A stretch of 54,198 bases of DNA from Pseudomonadota bacterium (GTDB taxonomy: Bacteria; Pseudomonadota; Gammaproteobacteria; Burkholderiales; Rhodocyclaceae): the NCBI GenBank assembly GCA_029780075.1, contig JAKOZI010000038.1, forward strand, positions 1-54,198, given 5' to 3'. Of this stretch, positions 45,348 to 54,198 are shown piece after piece (the stretch's first letter is position 1; each line of letters opens with the position of its first letter). A program made the position numbers and the translations under genes. The notes beneath the pieces were generated by a model. The model ran no database searches, was not told where the DNA came from, and saw only the letters and a program-made list of their open reading frames with translations.

Positions 45348-47119
45348 GCTTCGCTCTCCATTCTGGTATCCGGAGTCGCTGCCACATTCAACGCCTGCAG
45401 GATCGCCGAGTAGTTGAACTGGCCGGCAAGCCGGAAGAGCAACCCTCCCAAGTGCGGGTTCCCGACGGCAATCTGCTCGATGACCGCGGCAATCCGCTCC
45501 GATTCAAGGGAGAGTATCGCTTCACGCAGGTCTGCACGCAAGGCCTCGGGCAGGCTCGCCACGGCTTCGGGGCGCAGGATTGCGGACGCTTCTTCCGGCA
45601 CTCCCTGCTCCGACGCTTCCTCCCGAATGAAAATCACCCCCAGGTAGCGGCGCAAGCAATCGTAGATCTCCTGGCGGCGGAAGGGCTTGCGAATCAGGTC
45701 GTTCATGCCGGCAGCCCTGACATTATCGATCTCCTCGGCAAAGACGGAGGCGGTGATCGCGACGATCTTGACAGCCTGCCCACCGTCGAGCGCGCGGATG
45801 CGTCGCGTCGCCTCCAGGCCGTCCATCACCGGCATGCGGATGTCCATCCAGATGAACTGCGGTCGCCAGGTCTCGAACATTTCGATGCCGGCCAGGCCGT
45901 TTTCGGCAACGCGCACCTGAAATCCGATCGGCTCGAGCAGTTGCCGCAGCAACTCCCAGTTTTCCACCTGATCCTCGACGATCAGCACGCGATACTCGGG
46001 CTGACCGGGCGCCAGTCCGACAATCCGTCCCGCCGGGACAGGTACTCCAGGCGCGGGGGAATCAGCCAGATCGACGGGGAGTTCGACGCGAAAGGTCGAA
46101 CCCTTGCCTGGTGTGCTCTGCACACCGATCTGCCCGCCCATCAGATCGACGAACCTGCGGGTGATGGCCAGGCCCAGCCCTGTCCCTATCTGGTGCGTCG
46201 AATTGCCCACCTGGGTAAAGGGATCGAAAACGCGCTGCTGATCAGCCGCAGCAATGCCGACACCGCTATCTTCGACTTCGATGATCAGCCGCAGGCAACG
46301 GGCGGAATCGCCAGGCAGCGCGCGCAAGCGCAAGGAGACGCCACCCTGCTCGGTAAACTTGACGGCGTTGCCGACCAGGTTGATGATCGCCTGGCGCAGC
46401 TTGGTCACGTCGGCATGGACATAACGCGGCAGATCTGAAGACTGATCCAGCACCAGTTCCAGGTTCTTGGCCTCCGCCCGCAAGCGCAACAGGTCAGTAA
46501 CCTCGTGCACCATCTCGTTCAGGTCGAAGGTGGTGTTCTCCACGACCATCCGGCCGGCATCGACCTTGGCCATGTCCAGCACATCGTTGATCAGCGCCAG
46601 CAGGTGTTCGCCGCTGCGATTGATGATCTCCAGGTTTTGCCGCTGTTCCCCGGACATGCCCGCATCGCGACGCATGATTTCGGCAAATCCCAGAATGGCA
46701 TTCATCGGTGTGCGCAACTCATGGCTCATTCTGGCCAGAAATGCGCTCTTCGCCAGATTCGCGGCCTCGGCACGCTCCTTTTCAAGTTTCGCCCGCGCCT
46801 TGGCACGGATCATGGCCTCGGAAATCCCGGAGATCATCGTGCAACTCAGAAAGAACGCGCCCATCGCCAGGGTTTCGACATGGGTCATGTGGCCCTGCTG
46901 TATCCAGTAAAAGCATAGCAAAGCCGCAGCGCCGGTCGTCGTCAGGCCGACGTAGAGGCCACCATAAAGGGCTGCGAGAACCACTGCGGGGTAATAAGTC
47001 AGATAGGCCGTGCCTCTCCCCAGATCGGCGAAAACCCAGGCGCGGAGGGCACTCGCAACGCCAATGATCAGCAGCGCCACCAGGTATGATCGCCATCGGG
47101 AAAGCGCTGCCGTGATCAT
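45344..47119 (-). CDS. DUF4118-type membrane hybrid histidine kinase
   Basis: The 591-aa product starts with three or four close membrane helices ([48 protein letters not shown]) like the DUF4118 sensor of KdpD-type kinases. HisKA has [11 protein letters not shown] (H133), and the ATPase domain has [15 protein letters not shown] and [12 protein letters not shown]. The receiver has [12 protein letters not shown], acceptor Asp in [12 protein letters not shown] and Lys in DLIRKPF. A helical tail follows that resembles an HPt domain without the phosphorylated His. Its ATG overlaps the stop of the kinase remnant upstream by 4 bp. Confidence 0.91.
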   Translation of the reverse strand: MITAALSRWRSYLVALLIIGVASALRAWVFADLGRGTAYLTYYPAVVLAALYGGLYVGLTTTGAAALLCFYWIQQGHMTHVETLAMGAFFLSCTMISGISEAMIRAKARAKLEKERAEAANLAKSAFLARMSHELRTPMNAILGFAEIMRRDAGMSGEQRQNLEIINRSGEHLLALINDVLDMAKVDAGRMVVENTTFDLNEMVHEVTDLLRLRAEAKNLELVLDQSSDLPRYVHADVTKLRQAIINLVGNAVKFTEQGGVSLRLRALPGDSARCLRLIIEVEDSGVGIAAADQQRVFDPFTQVGNSTHQIGTGLGLAITRRFVDLMGGQIGVQSTPGKGSTFRVELPVDLADSPAPGVPVPAGRIVGLAPGQPEYRVLIVEDQVENWELLRQLLEPIGFQVRVAENGLAGIEMFETWRPQFIWMDIRMPVMDGLEATRRIRALDGGQAVKIVAITASVFAEEIDNVRAAGMNDLIRKPFRRQEIYDCLRRYLGVIFIREEASEQGVPEEASAILRPEAVASLPEALRADLREAILSLESERIAAVIEQIAVGNPHLGGLLFRLAGQFNYSAILQALNVAATPDTRMESEA

Positions 47120-47852
47120 TCGCCCAGGACGCCTTGCATGCTTGCGATCAGACGTGACAGCTCGGCGAACAAGGCATAATCCACCGGTTTGGCAATGAAG
47201 TCGTTCATGCCCGCCTGCTGGCAGGCCAGCCGATCTTCGTTGAAGGCGTTGGCGGTCATCGCCAGAATCGGCGTCGATTCCCGACCGGGCAAACGACGGA
47301 TGGCGCGGCTCGCTTCCAGGCCGTCCATGTTGGGCATCTGCATGTCCATCAGAATCAATTGATAGTCGATTGCGCGCGCCATGTCCACGGCCGCCCGGCC
47401 ATCGACCGCGCTGTCGGCGGCCAGCCCCGCCACGTGCAGGAGTTCGAGTGCGACTTCCCGGTTGATGGCGTTGTCCTCGGCGATGAGCAGCCGGGCACCA
47501 CCGTGCTGCTGGCGTAGTTCGGTCTCGACATGGTCGACATTCCCGACGCCGTCGTCGGTTCTGAAAGGCAGGATCGGGTAACCACGCTGCAGGCGGACGG
47601 TGAACCAGAACGTGCTGCCGACGCCCGGTGCGCTGTTCACCACCGCTTCGCCGCCCATCATTTCTGCCAGACGCCGGGTAATGGCCAGCCCCAGGCCGGT
47701 ACCACCATACTTGCGGGTGGTCGAGGCATCGGCCTGCTCGATAGCGGCGAACAGGCTGGGGTGACGTTGTCTTCGAAACGTCCGTCGCACCAGATGGCCA
47801 ATGTCCGGGCGTTCACCCTGGTCTTCAGCGATCGCCATTTAACGATGCTCAT
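47116..47852 (-). pseudogene. Deletion remnant of a hybrid histidine kinase
   Basis: The main open frame (47838-47116) encodes only the end of an ATPase domain ([20 protein letters not shown]) and a complete receiver ([32 protein letters not shown]). The sensor, HisKA and the N and G1 boxes are absent. In another frame directly upstream, ATG 47852 reads [21 protein letters not shown]. This resembles the N-terminal membrane entry of the dCache cyclase nearby (WRWLKTRVTIFTLAIF). I infer that one gene lost its middle, joining an N-terminal stub to the C-terminal part out of frame near 47780. The receiver is close to that of the 47935-51507 kinase. It may survive as an orphan receiver if 47838 is used. 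Confidence 0.75.
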
Positions 47853-47934
47853 CAACTGCCGGGTCACCATCCCGCCCCGGTCGACAGTGACAGGAATCGG
47901 GCCTGCGCTGGCCAAACCGGTTCAGTCGGCATGC

Positions 47935-50900
47935 CTATTGCCCGCGCAGCGCACTCTGAATCATCTCCAGCAGACGTTCCAGTTCAGCGACCAGGGCATG
48001 GCAGCAGGTATCGACCTCCTCGCGCAAGGCTTGCGAACGGATTGCCGCCTGCAGGGTGGCGGCTGCCTGGGCTACCCACAGCGCTCCCACATTGCCGGCG
48101 GAACCTTTCAGCGTGTGCGCCAATCGTTCCACTGTCGCCAGATCATTCGCCGCCAAGCCTTCGGTGAGGCGCGTGGCATCCCGAGCATGCCCGTCCACCA
48201 GCAGCGCCAGCATGCGTGCATAGCGTGCGGTATCGCCGCGCACCAGCACCAGCCCACGCTCGATGTCCAGACCCGGAATACGCGCCAGTCGCCACTGCAA
48301 CGCCACCGGGTCGATGGCCGGCGTTCTCTTGACGATCGGCGCTGACGGCGAATCCTGCGCTGGCAGTGTCGCCGATTCGGCAGGCGGAATATCGGACGCC
48401 GCCGGCAGCCATTTGAGCAGCGTCGCGTAGAGGGTGAAGGGATCAACAGGTTTGGCGACAAAATCATTCATGCCTGCCTCCTGGCAGGCACGTCGATCGT
48501 CGTTGAAGGCATTGGCGGTCATCGCCAGGATCGGCGTCGCTGCCCGATCCGGCAGACAACGGATCGCACGGGCCGCCGCCAGGCCATCCATATGGGGCAT
48601 CTGGACATCCATCAGGATCAGTTGGTAGGCGATGGCGGTCGCCTTGTCCACGGCTTCCCGACCATCGGCGGCGGTATCCACGACCAGGCCCACCGCTTGC
48701 AGCAATTCCAGCGCCACCTCGCGATTGATGGCATTGTCTTCGGCCATGAGCAGCCGCGCACCACGGTGATGCCGGCGCAACAAGGTCTCGGCGTCCTGCC
48801 CGGTAGTGATCGTCAGCGCCGGCAGGGTACCGTGTCCGTGCTGCAGACGCGCGGTAAACCAGAAAGTGCTGCCTACCCCTGGTGTGGTCTCGACACCGAC
48901 CTCCCCGCCCATCAGATGCGCCAGACGCAAGGTGATTGCCAGCCCCAGACCGGTGCCACCATACTGGCGTGTGGTCGAGGCATCGGCCTGTTCAAACGCC
49001 CGGAACAGCCGGCCGACCTTCTCCGGTGCAATACCGATGCCCTGGTCCTCGACCGCAAAACGCACCAGCAAGTCGTCGCTACTCTGCTGCAGGACTCTGG
49101 CCCGCAGCACGATGACGCCTTTCTCGGAAAACTTGATAGCGTTGCCGGCATAGTTGAGCAGCGCTTGCCGCAAGCGCATCGGATCGCCACGCAACCAGCG
49201 AGGAGCGGCATCGCTGTCGATCTCGATTGACAGACCCTTGTTTCGCGCCGCTTCACCAATGATCGTCACGACATTGTCGAAGAGGGTAGGGAGGTGAAAG
49301 TCCGTGCTGTCGAGTTGCAGCCGATCCGCTTCGATCTTGGACAGGTCAAGGATGTCGTTGATGATCGACAGCAGGTGTCTGCTGGCACCTTCGATATTCT
49401 TCAGGCGCTTGACTTGTTCCGGGGTAGCGCCAGCGCGCTGCAGGAGATGCGTCAAACCGATGATCACGTTCATTGGCGTGCGGATCTCGTGGCTCATGCT
49501 CGCCAGGAACGTGCTTTTTGACAGATTGGCCGCTTCGGCTGCGATTTTCGCCTTGCGCAACTCCATTTCCATCGATTTGCGAGCAGTGAGGTCGGTATGC
49601 GTGCCTACCGCGCGCAGCGGTCGTCCATCGCCATCTCGCTCGACGACCTTGCCGCGGCTGAGAATCCACTTGTAGCTGCCATCCTTGCAGCGCATACGGA
49701 ATTCGATTTCGTAGCCGCCGGCCTGTTCCAGTTTGTGTCGCGCCTGCTCAAGAACGTGTTCGCGATCCTCCGGGTGCAACAGATCGATGAACTGCTCCTT
49801 GCTGTCATCGCCGAGTTCGCCTGGTAGGTACCCGAGCATCCGGCTGTAGGCCGCATTGAGATAACTGCTGTGAGTACACAGGTTCCAGTCCCAGATACCG
49901 TCGTTGGTGGCTTCCAGTGCGAATTCGTAGCGTTGCTCGCTATTCTTGACCTGCTCCATCGCCAGAGCCAATGCCCGCGTGCGCTCCTGCACCAGGTCTT
50001 CGAGGCGGGCACGGTGGCGTTGGAGTTCGCCTTCGATGCGCTTGATTTCGGTCAGATCGACATCAAGGCAAAACATCTCAAGGCCGGCACTGCCGCGCTG
50101 CATGGCGTGACTGGAATACACGGCGACGGGCGAGCCATCCTTGCGCTGGAGCAGCAGTTCGCCCGCAGGGATGGCAGGGCCACCATCGACCCAGGCATCG
50201 ACGAGGCGGATCACCTCCGCTCGCATGCCATCCGGAATGATCAGTTCCTCGAGGCGGCGGCCGATGGCTTCTTCCCTCGAAAATCCATAGACCCGCTCGC
50301 TCGCCAGGTTCCAGAAGATCACGCGGCGGGAACGGTCATACCCTTGCACGGCGATCGTGGGGATATTTTCGAAGAGCGAACGAAAGCGCATCTCGCTTTC
50401 TCGCAGCCCCTGTTCCAGCAGCTTGCTCTCGGTGATGTCCTGAAAGATGGTCACGAACTGTTGTCGTCTGGGCGAAAAAACGGTGATTCTGAAATGTCTC
50501 TGCAGGGGTTCGAAGTACTGCTCAAAGACCGTTGCTTGCCGAGTAGTAGCGACAACCGAGTAGATTTCGAGAAACGGGGCGACTGGCGTCTGGTAGGCCA
50601 ACGTTGCTGATTTCCCCAGGATCGCCGCCCTGGACAAACCGGTGTGTCTCTCGAAGGCCGGGTTAACGTCCAGGATTGTGTAGTCTACGGGAACTCCGGA
50701 GGAATCCCGTATCAGTTCGTGCAGAGCCACCCCTTCGGTCATCGAGTCATACAGCGATCGATATCTTTCTTCGCTTTCCCTCAGCGCGCTCTCTGCCAGG
50801 ACTCGCTCGGTAATATCGCGAGCGATTCCGTACAGGCCGACCAGTTCACCCTTTTCATTCGTGATCGGATACTTGCGATTATCGATCCAGCCTCGCCGGC

Positions 50901-51507
50901 CATCCTTGCTCCGGGTTTCCTGGATGCCATTGGCTATGGGTGCTCCGGCAAAGACCTGCTTTTCCAGGCGGTAATATTCGTCTGCGAACTCCTCCGGAAA
51001 AACATCATAGTCTGTTTGACCCAGCAGGTCGGACCAATGCTCGGCCGGATCACACAGGGCCACCAGGGTCTGGCTCGCCCCGGTAAAGACGTGGTTGCGA
51101 TCCTTGAAGTAGATGTAGTCATCCGAGTTCTCCATCATGGCTCGGAAGTTGAGCGTCGCAGACGCATCGTCGAGCGTGCGTGGCAAGCTCCTTGCGTCCG
51201 TCAGCAACAACTCAAGAACGACCTCTCCTGATTCGGTCAGAAACTTGTCGTATTCGCCCTTGACGCAACGAATGCGACCATTCGCCTGCCGGACGCGGAC
51301 ATTCAACACCCCGCGCACAGCCTCCCGAGCAGAGCCAAACCAAATCTCGGCAATGTCCTGATCATGCGGATGAATGCGCTCAATGAGCGTTACCGCGCCG
51401 GTCAGGAAATGCTCCGGACGGAAACCGAGCAATTCCACAATGCCATCGCAGACCGATAGTACCTGCCAACTCTCGTTCAGAATCAGGCGAATGGTGGATT
51501 GTGTCAT
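47935..51507 (-). CDS. Multi-PAS hybrid histidine kinase (HK-REC-HPt)
   Basis: The 1,190-aa soluble product carries five PAS-like domains in the first 650 residues, for example [37 protein letters not shown] and [15 protein letters not shown]. HisKA follows with [11 protein letters not shown], then the ATPase domain with [17 protein letters not shown] and [12 protein letters not shown]. The receiver has [24 protein letters not shown] and FVAKPVD, and the C-terminal HPt has [14 protein letters not shown]. All elements of an internal phosphorelay are present. The gene starts a series of four minus-strand signalling genes down to 40363. The next one is a kinase remnant, 82 bp downstream of its stop. 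Confidence 0.92.
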   Translation of the reverse strand: MTQSTIRLILNESWQVLSVCDGIVELLGFRPEHFLTGAVTLIERIHPHDQDIAEIWFGSAREAVRGVLNVRVRQANGRIRCVKGEYDKFLTESGEVVLELLLTDARSLPRTLDDASATLNFRAMMENSDDYIYFKDRNHVFTGASQTLVALCDPAEHWSDLLGQTDYDVFPEEFADEYYRLEKQVFAGAPIANGIQETRSKDGRRGWIDNRKYPITNEKGELVGLYGIARDITERVLAESALRESEERYRSLYDSMTEGVALHELIRDSSGVPVDYTILDVNPAFERHTGLSRAAILGKSATLAYQTPVAPFLEIYSVVATTRQATVFEQYFEPLQRHFRITVFSPRRQQFVTIFQDITESKLLEQGLRESEMRFRSLFENIPTIAVQGYDRSRRVIFWNLASERVYGFSREEAIGRRLEELIIPDGMRAEVIRLVDAWVDGGPAIPAGELLLQRKDGSPVAVYSSHAMQRGSAGLEMFCLDVDLTEIKRIEGELQRHRARLEDLVQERTRALALAMEQVKNSEQRYEFALEATNDGIWDWNLCTHSSYLNAAYSRMLGYLPGELGDDSKEQFIDLLHPEDREHVLEQARHKLEQAGGYEIEFRMRCKDGSYKWILSRGKVVERDGDGRPLRAVGTHTDLTARKSMEMELRKAKIAAEAANLSKSTFLASMSHEIRTPMNVIIGLTHLLQRAGATPEQVKRLKNIEGASRHLLSIINDILDLSKIEADRLQLDSTDFHLPTLFDNVVTIIGEAARNKGLSIEIDSDAAPRWLRGDPMRLRQALLNYAGNAIKFSEKGVIVLRARVLQQSSDDLLVRFAVEDQGIGIAPEKVGRLFRAFEQADASTTRQYGGTGLGLAITLRLAHLMGGEVGVETTPGVGSTFWFTARLQHGHGTLPALTITTGQDAETLLRRHHRGARLLMAEDNAINREVALELLQAVGLVVDTAADGREAVDKATAIAYQLILMDVQMPHMDGLAAARAIRCLPDRAATPILAMTANAFNDDRRACQEAGMNDFVAKPVDPFTLYATLLKWLPAASDIPPAESATLPAQDSPSAPIVKRTPAIDPVALQWRLARIPGLDIERGLVLVRGDTARYARMLALLVDGHARDATRLTEGLAANDLATVERLAHTLKGSAGNVGALWVAQAAATLQAAIRSQALREEVDTCCHALVAELERLLEMIQSALRGQ

Positions 51508-51724
51508 GGCATGGATCCCGCTTCCCGAAGCCCCGGCAATCGGCGAAGGACAGAAAATCCAACGGCGCCGTCGTGCGGCCCCGATCCTCCGTCAGGTGCA
51601 TATCCTTACACAGTTTTGGCCTTGGATCCCTCGCCAGCGCTTGAACGTTACGGCGAAATTCACGACCAGAAGCACCAGAGATCTTCGAACACCTACCCAA
51701 GTAGTTGTTTATTTTGCATATAAC

Positions 51725-51748
51725 CCCCTGACCGCTTGGTTTCAGGGG
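51725..51748 (-). terminator. Weak hairpin at the end of the SulP gene
   Basis: CCCCTGA and TCAGGGG pair across an 11-base loop and include the SulP stop codon. The following minus-strand bases (GTTATATG) are a poor T-tract. The remaining 51508-51724 stretch holds only presumed promoter sequence for the multi-PAS kinase. Confidence 0.35.
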
Positions 51749-53403
51749 ATCTGCGCGGAGCCTTCGCCAAGGCTGCGAAACGCCTGTGCGGTGCTGAGAA
51801 ATACTTGCCCACCGAGTTGACCGACGAGGTCGCTTTGTTGCAGGCGGTCCATCACCGGCCCCTTGACCTCGCTCAGATGCAGCTTGATCCGCTGTGCCTG
51901 CAGGCTGCGGTTGATCTCGATCAAGGCATAGAGTCCGGTGGTGTCGATGAGGCTGACCGCCGACATGACCAGGACCACATGGCGTGTGTGCAGACCCTGG
52001 GCTGCCCGTGCTTTCAGCAGGCTCTCGAGGTGGTCGAAGACGACACCGACGTTGCCGAAATACAGGTCGGCGTCAATACGCAGCATCAGCACTTCGGGCA
52101 GGGTGTCCACCTGATGCCGCTCGACATTACGGAAATGCTCGCTGCCGGGGATCCTGCCGATGACGGCGATATGCGGCCGGCTGGAACGCCAGATCAGAGT
52201 GGCGAGCGACAGCACGACACCGAGCATCACGCCCTCCTCGACGCCAAGCAGCACCACGCCGGCGCTGGTGGCCAGCAGCGCGCAGGCGTCGCTGCGATCG
52301 TAGCGCCAGGCGTCCCGTAACGTCGTCAAATCGATCATGCCGAGCACCGGGAGAATGATCGTCGCCGCCAGCGCCGGCAATGGCAGCAGCGACACCCAGG
52401 GGGTCGGTACCCACAGCACAACCACGATCAGGCCAGCCGAAATCACGCTGGCCAACGGTGTGTTGGCGCCTGCCGAGTAATTCACCGCCGACCGCGAAAT
52501 GCTGCCCGTCACCGGAAAGCCGCCCGACACGGCGCTGGCCAGATTGGCGGCGCCGAGCCCCAGCAACTCGTGGTTGGTCAGGATCCTTTCGCCGCGCTTG
52601 AGCGCCAGCGATTGCGCCGCTGACTGACTTGAGAGAAAGATCATGAAAGCGACCAGCAAGGCCGGCACCAGCAAGGACCGCCAATGTTCGGCCGACAGCA
52701 TCAGTCGGATTGCGGGCATGCCCGATGGAATCTCGCCCACCACCTTCACCCCGAACTGCACCAGATCCAGCACGCCCACCGCAGCCGTTGCGACGACCAA
52801 CACCACTACCGGCGCCAGCCTGGAAACCATGTCCGCCACTCTCCTGGGCAGCCCCAGAGCACCCAGCCCGCGTACCAGATATTGTTGCGCCAGCCACAAG
52901 GCCAGCAGCGAACTCAGGCCGACTATCGCGCTGGGCAGATGACTGGCTGCCAACGGGCCGCCGAGAAGCGGTTCGATTTGACCGCCGGTGATCAACAGGG
53001 ACGCCCCGGTGATAAATCCGCTCATCACCGGCCGACTGAGGAAACCAGCGAGAAAGCCGAGCCTGAGCATCCCGCATAGAAACAGCACCACGCCGGCAAT
53101 CAGCGCCAACTGACCGGCCAGAACCACACTCAGGGCCGACCCGGGTGGCGCCAGGGCGGCCAGCGCCGTGCCCGTCATCAGCGAGGTGATGGCCATCGGC
53201 CCCACGGATTGAACCATGCTGCTGCCGAACAACGCATAGGCGATGGCTGGGAGGATACTGGCATACAGCCCGTTCACCGGCGGCAGGCCGGCGAGCATGG
53301 CATAGGCCATGCCCTGGGGAAGCAGCATCAGTGCGACGATGACACCCGCAGAGACGTCGCCGGCCAGCCACTCAGGTCGATAGTGCTTCAGCCAGGGAAG
53401 CAT
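51742..53403 (-). CDS. SulP-family anion transporter with STAS domain
   Basis: The 553-aa product is an inner-membrane SLC26/SulP transporter, whose bacterial members carry sulfate, bicarbonate or dicarboxylates; the substrate here is not decided by sequence. The transmembrane part (about 1-420) contains the family motifs GVIVALMLLPQGMAYAMLAG, PPVNGLYASILPAIAYALFG and the substrate-site region AVSGGFPVTGSISRSAVN. The C-terminal STAS domain (about 435-545) has VSLIDTTGLYAL. No carbonic anhydrase or sulfur gene adjoins it. GGGAGAG lies upstream of ATG 53403. Confidence 0.93.
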   Translation of the reverse strand: MLPWLKHYRPEWLAGDVSAGVIVALMLLPQGMAYAMLAGLPPVNGLYASILPAIAYALFGSSMVQSVGPMAITSLMTGTALAALAPPGSALSVVLAGQLALIAGVVLFLCGMLRLGFLAGFLSRPVMSGFITGASLLITGGQIEPLLGGPLAASHLPSAIVGLSSLLALWLAQQYLVRGLGALGLPRRVADMVSRLAPVVVLVVATAAVGVLDLVQFGVKVVGEIPSGMPAIRLMLSAEHWRSLLVPALLVAFMIFLSSQSAAQSLALKRGERILTNHELLGLGAANLASAVSGGFPVTGSISRSAVNYSAGANTPLASVISAGLIVVVLWVPTPWVSLLPLPALAATIILPVLGMIDLTTLRDAWRYDRSDACALLATSAGVVLLGVEEGVMLGVVLSLATLIWRSSRPHIAVIGRIPGSEHFRNVERHQVDTLPEVLMLRIDADLYFGNVGVVFDHLESLLKARAAQGLHTRHVVLVMSAVSLIDTTGLYALIEINRSLQAQRIKLHLSEVKGPVMDRLQQSDLVGQLGGQVFLSTAQAFRSLGEGSAQIP

Positions 53404-53434
53404 CGTCGCTCTCCCTCTTGATCAATATAAAGCG

Positions 53435-54198
53435 TCACCGGGATCGGGTGCGAGCGCCTTTCATTTTCTTGACGTTTTCGTCCTGAGTGTCTTTTTTCGC
53501 CGTTGGCCTGTTCGTTCTATCCGCTTGATCGAGCCACAGCAAGGTGTCGATATAAGAGACGAACCGGTTGAGATAATCAGGCGAGATATCGCGCATCAAG
53601 GCGAGCGAACGAAGCATCAGCAGATGAGAATTGAGCGGACCGGCATGATCTGGAGCTTGCTCGATGGCTTGCTTGACATGCCTATGGACGCTGAGTTGCG
53701 ACCAGTTGTTTCTGAAATAGCGTATGGTTTTGAGCTCGGCACGAGGGGCGATATCTTCCGCCAGGCCACCATCAGCATCTTCCGGCGAATGCTGTGCGAT
53801 ATGGCGTACCAGGTCCGCCAAAGAAACACGGCGGTCATTTGTCTCCCGATGGTTGGCGAATCGGTTGACTCCGCTGAAATCACCCGCGGCAAAAAGCCGC
53901 TGCAGATCGTCGGCAGCATCGTGATGCTGCTCCGCCATACGCGCGATCGTCTTCCTGGCAGCGTCCTGCGCCCGTTCGAGGCGTTCCCCATACGCCGCCA
54001 GCGCTGCCTTCAGCTTGTCATCGAGAATACGCCCGACATCCCCCTGGTGCTCGCGTACTCGCCTGGCCAGCGCGGCAATGAAATGGAAGCGCACGGGATC
54101 CAGCCGATCCGCACCCCGCAGGCGCAACGAGGCGATCTCCAAACCAGGATCAATAACCTGATCCACAGGTGACGGTGGGAGTCCGTGGCGACGGGATT
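53435..54198 (-). CDS. DUF2894-domain protein, 5' end beyond the window
   Basis: The visible 254 codons include RGADRLDPVRFHFIAALARR and DDKLKAALAAYGERLERA near the start. A central region follows, then VSYIDTLLWLDQADR and a basic tail (KKDTQDENVKKMKGARTRSR). This is the DUF2894 pattern as I know it; the function is unknown, and the genes often neighbour OmpA-like or MotAB-related genes. The frame is open to the right edge, so the start may be outside. A GTG at 54166 is the first internal candidate. It reads toward the SulP gene with about 30 bp between them. Confidence 0.75.
   Translation of the reverse strand, partial: SRRHGLPPSPVDQVIDPGLEIASLRLRGADRLDPVRFHFIAALARRVREHQGDVGRILDDKLKAALAAYGERLERAQDAARKTIARMAEQHHDAADDLQRLFAAGDFSGVNRFANHRETNDRRVSLADLVRHIAQHSPEDADGGLAEDIAPRAELKTIRYFRNNWSQLSVHRHVKQAIEQAPDHAGPLNSHLLMLRSLALMRDISPDYLNRFVSYIDTLLWLDQADRTNRPTAKKDTQDENVKKMKGARTRSR

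Overview
The window looks like chromosome from a high-GC betaproteobacterium. A Rhodocyclales / Candidatus Accumulibacter-like genome is my best guess, from a phasin, a PEP-CTERM protein, TamAB, a folD-purE-purK block and a very large set of PAS/GGDEF/histidine kinase proteins. This is inference from protein character only; no rRNA or tRNA is present.

Layout. 1-1.5 kb: debris of two insertion sequences, the left one apparently inserted into the 5' end of the right one. 1.8-5.4 kb (+): folD, purE, purK and a Sua5-type tsaC, all overlapping or nearly so. 5.5-11.2 kb (-): tamA-tamB, the translocation and assembly module. 11.7-15.3 kb (+): an enolase with an unusual Lys/Ala/Glu-rich N-terminal extension, a lone ArsR-type repressor with C-terminal cysteines, a conserved hypothetical, a BLUF-like scrap and a frameshifted PEP-CTERM protein.

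15.3-53 kb is mainly a signalling island, mostly on the minus strand. Block 1 (24.8->15.3 kb) is a tight operon: PAS-HK-REC, CheB-CheR-PAS fusion, PAS-HK-REC, then a PAS-PAS-GGDEF protein that ends in a CarH-like cobalamin domain. Block 2 (28.7->24.9 kb) holds a 62-aa protein, an encapsulin-type ferritin (EncFtn) without encapsulin, a REC-PAS-PAS-GGDEF-EAL protein and a phasin. Block 3 (28.8-36.6 kb) is a stress/iron cassette: zinc-ribbon protein, two Crp/Fnr paralogues facing each other, DUF883 and DUF3309 small membrane proteins, a membrane hybrid kinase, a REC-PAS regulator and a bacterioferritin-like protein. Blocks 2 and 3 share a repeated 16-bp palindrome of Crp-like geometry, TGTACGC-NN-GCGCACA. 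At 37-39.5 kb is a PAS-GGDEF-EAL-hemerythrin protein cut by an in-frame TAA. At 39.5-40.4 kb a BrnT/BrnA toxin-antitoxin pair lies between two copies of a 62-bp repeat made from the 3' end of a decayed autotransporter gene. Block 4 (51.5->40.4 kb) contains a five-PAS HK-REC-HPt kinase, a deletion remnant of another kinase, two more kinases and a dCache-PAS-GGDEF protein. The right end has a SulP transporter and a DUF2894 gene running off the edge.

At least six genes are broken: two frameshifts in homopolymers, two in-frame TAA codons, one internal deletion and one autotransporter fragment. They cluster in the signalling island. This suggests either active turnover of this accessory region or, for the homopolymer cases, assembly error.

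The most interesting candidates are the cobalamin-domain diguanylate cyclase, the palindrome regulon around ferritins and Crp paralogues, and the repeat-bounded BrnTA module.
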